This document shows, in pieces, positions 32,100-34,048 of a DNA stretch of 34,048 nt. The position numbers and the translations under genes are program-made. The notes under the pieces were generated by a model. That model had not been told where the DNA came from. It ran no database searches and saw only the letters and a program-made list of their open reading frames with translations. How positions within the stretch are numbered: position 1 is the stretch's first letter; each line of letters begins with the position of its first letter. Source of the DNA: an uncultured Lachnospiraceae bacterium (GTDB lineage Bacteria > Bacillota > Clostridia > Lachnospirales > Lachnospiraceae); the NCBI GenBank assembly GCA_947626415.1, contig CANQSA010000025.1, positions 1-34,048 on the forward strand, in the 5' to 3' direction.

Positions 32100-32537
32100 T
32101 TAATTACCTTTATAAGCGTATGCAATATATGCTGCGAGATTAGCGTTATACCCAGCAAAACATAAATCAAATTTAGATTGAGACAGATATCCTTCATTTA
32201 TAGTAATTTTCTGATATCCAGTACCCTCCATAAGAAGATATTTATCTGAAATCGGAGTATTTCCTATCGTGTTATGAAACAATTTTGTAAAACATCTTGT
32301 ATAGTTGTCCTCAGAATATGTATTCACTGGATACACACTACTTACCGCTACACTTGCATAACTGAAATCACGTGTTCTTTTAATTCCAGCTTTAGCTTGT
32401 GTCATAACTGAATTATACCCTACGGCAACAGTTCCTCTTCCTTCATCAATGGCAAACGCAAAAAAACCAGAATTTAATAATAAAACCATCATCATCAATA
32501 CTAAACCAGAAAAAAATGAAATAAATCTCTTTCTCAT
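32100..32537 (-). CDS. Small secreted protein of unknown family
   Basis: A 145-residue protein with a textbook Sec signal: RKR, a hydrophobic core at about 6-25, and an AFA-ID cleavage site near residue 29. The mature part is about 116 residues, with two cysteines (82 and 126) that could form a disulfide. It is rich in Tyr, Asn and Ser and ends NLAAYIAYAYKGN. There is no transmembrane helix or cell-wall anchor in the mature part. It has its own strong promoter, a GAGGAGG ribosome site and a terminator, so it is a single-gene unit likely made in quantity. A bacteriocin-like, toxin-like or adhesive role are all guesses. Confidence 0.8.
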   Translation of the reverse strand: MRKRFISFFSGLVLMMMVLLLNSGFFAFAIDEGRGTVAVGYNSVMTQAKAGIKRTRDFSYASVAVSSVYPVNTYSEDNYTRCFTKLFHNTIGNTPISDKYLLMEGTGYQKITINEGYLSQSKFDLCFAGYNANLAAYIAYAYKGN

Positions 32538-32572
32538 AAAATTACCTCCTCATAAAAATATTTTATGTTTGT

Positions 32573-32601
32573 ATGATACATTTTTTATTCTAATATGTCA
32601 A
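32573..32601 (-). promoter_or_regulatory. Promoter of the secreted-protein gene
   Basis: On the minus strand, TTGACA (32596-32601), a 17-bp spacer and TATCAT (32573-32578), 36 bp before the start codon, with GAGGAGG close to it. Confidence 0.7.
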
Positions 32602-32935
32602 GTATTATTTTATTATTTTACTATTTTTTTCTATTTTTTCACGTTTTAACATTTCAAATAGTTAAATAAGCCTTTTCAAACTAATATAAAGATTTTTAAA
32701 TAACCACACTTAATAAATGCTTTATTTTCGGGTGTTTTACAACAAAATAAAGTGGAGCTATTTAGAAAACAATATACTAGTATACCACACTTTGTTAGTA
32801 TAAAATTATGCTAAATTGCAAAAGTAAATTCTACTGATTCTTTGCCTGATAGAAACTATCTCTGCACAAGTAGCATTTACTCCTGCATATGGTGTATTCT
32901 ATTTATTGCTTACGACAGCAGTGGAAGGATATGCC
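32602..32935. other. AT-rich gap between secreted-protein gene and IS30 transposase
   Basis: No gene is seen. It holds CTTTATTTT/AAAATAAAG (32720-32728 with 32744-32752, 15-nt loop), a 12-bp palindrome TATACTAGTATA (32773-32784), and two CCACACTT copies (32704 and 32785). The left inverted repeat of the IS30-type element should lie here, but its border cannot be fixed without the right end. Confidence 0.5.
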
Positions 32936-34048
32936 ATGAGTAAATATATTCCTGGAAACCATAAACACCTTACAGCCGCTGACCGTCTCTATATAGAACG
33001 GAAATTGAATGCCGGATCATCCTTTAAAGATATCGCACGCTATCTTTGTAAGGATCCCAGCACCATCTCTAAAGAGGTAAAGGCTCACAGGCTCTCCGAC
33101 TATTATCCCGGCAGGGGTCTTTTCCTGAATGCTAAGAACTTTTGCATCCACCGTTTCCACTGCAGGAAGACAAATGTCTGCGGCAAGATCGTCTTATGCG
33201 GCATCAAATGTACCTCCTGCCCTTCCTGTAACCAGCACTGCAGCGATTTTGTGAAAAAGCAATGCTCTCGCCTTACCAGGGCTCTTTACGTCTGCAATGG
33301 CTGTGACAAGGGACATGCCCACTGTGCTGTGCCACATAAATACAACTATGACGACCGTTTTGCTGACCGCAAATATCGTGAACAGCTCTCTTCCTCCCGT
33401 TCCGCTGTGAACATGACGAAAAAACAGCTCCGCGATATTGACAAAGTCGTCTCGCCTCTTTTGTTTCAGGGGCAGTCGCCTTATCAGATCCTTGTGGAAC
33501 ACCCGGAGCTTGGCCTCTCTGTGCGTACCATGTATGAGTATATTGAACTGGGAGTTTTTCTGGGCCGCAGCATTGATCTGAAACGCAAGGTGAAATTCAA
33601 GCCGAAAAAATGCCACCGCTCACAAATCACCGACCACAGGATCTTTCAGGGCAGGCTGTATAGTGACTTTCTCCAGCTCCCGCCAACACATGTGGTCGAA
33701 ATGGATACCGTCAAGTCCTCAAAAGACTCCAGCAAATGCATCCTGACCTTTTATTTCCGGAACAAAAAGCTCTTTTTAGCTTTTCTACTCAACCGCTGTA
33801 CCAAAGGCGCTGTACGGGCTGTATTTGACCGTCTGGAGACCCGGCCTCGGCTCCAGAACTTTCAAGGTCCTCTTCGAGACCATTTTGATCGACCGCGGCG
33901 GTGAATTTGGCGATCCGAATGCCCTGGAAGCAGGCATGGACGGTTATGAACGCACCAAAATTTATTACTGCGATCCCATGCGCAGCGGCCAGAAAGGCGG
34001 TATAGAAAATGTACATACCAAGCTCCGGGAGATACTTCCAAAAGGAAC
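32936..34048 (+). pseudogene. IS30-family transposase, frameshifted and cut by window end
   Basis: The frame from 32936 (MSKYIPGNHKHLTAADRLYIERKL) has the IS30 helix-turn-helix (about 11-50), a Cys-rich stretch (70-130) and the first catalytic Asp257 in VVEMDTVKSS. After LETR near 33840 one extra base shifts the frame, and a TGA at 33902-33904 ends the first part. In the next frame the protein resumes as LGSRTFKVLFETILIDRGGEFGDP (second Asp) and SGQKGGIENVHTKLR (Glu), running off the window. The GGCCTCGG context is not slippery, so this looks like an inactivating insertion or a sequencing error. GGAAGG lies upstream of the ATG. Confidence 0.85.

Noticed and set aside
32720-32784. Promoter or att site in the AT-rich gap before the IS30 gene
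   Set aside because: The palindromes are short and AT-rich; without the other end of the element no border or target duplication can be shown.
33835-33860. Programmed frameshift in the IS30 transposase
   Set aside because: There is no slippery heptamer, and the family is normally a single frame.

Overview
The window looks like chromosome from a spore-forming, gut-type Clostridia, most likely Lachnospiraceae. The pointers are a dipicolinate synthase pair (spore core), strong AGGAGG ribosome sites, consensus TTGACA/TATAAT promoters, plant-polysaccharide enzymes, and IS91- and IS30-type elements. The taxonomic call is an inference from gene content; no rRNA or tRNA gene was found.

Layout: (1) 2-3010, the 3' part of a type I restriction subunit HsdR. 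(2) 3102-6377, a two-component system (response regulator, sensor kinase) whose kinase gene overlaps a gene for an unknown membrane-anchored protein. (3) 6390-8279 on the minus strand, a YtrA-type GntR regulator, ABC ATPase and ABC-2 permease, behind a promoter covered by three helically phased repeats. (4) 8426-10392, two convergent DegV-family lipid-binding proteins. (5) 10416-14816 minus strand, a cytoplasmic rhamnogalacturonan lyase (PL11), purine nucleoside phosphorylase and a YitT-family protein; divergent from it, 14975-16780, a membrane-anchored GH5 glucanase with a CBM2-like domain. (6) 16790-18599 minus, a CmpB-type membrane protein and a ZIP metal transporter, separated by a row of bulged hairpins. 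(7) 18691-22086 plus, dpaA-dpaB-asnB, with a mother-cell sigma-like promoter. (8) 22095-24360 minus, EamA and MATE transporters. (9) 24445-28166 minus, a thiazole-branch thiamin operon thiS-thiG-thiH-tenI. It has a perfect consensus promoter, a leader of about 380 nt full of hairpins, no visible TPP riboswitch, and no thiF. Between thiS and thiG lies an array of five near-identical units of about 91 bp, each encoding two hairpins. (10) 28163-34048, a visibly AT-rich accessory stretch: a four-gene ABC-exporter-like operon, a decayed IS91-type transposase, a small secreted protein under its own strong promoter, and an IS30-type transposase with a frameshift that runs off the window.

How it fits together: regions 5 and 6 suggest use of plant cell wall (surface cellulase, intracellular pectin-backbone lyase). 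Region 7 supplies spore dipicolinate and probably sporulation-stage asparagine. Region 3 is a typical self-regulated envelope-stress or peptide-resistance ABC unit. The most unusual material is non-coding: the hairpin arrays of the thi operon and the similar hairpin row at 17571-17675.
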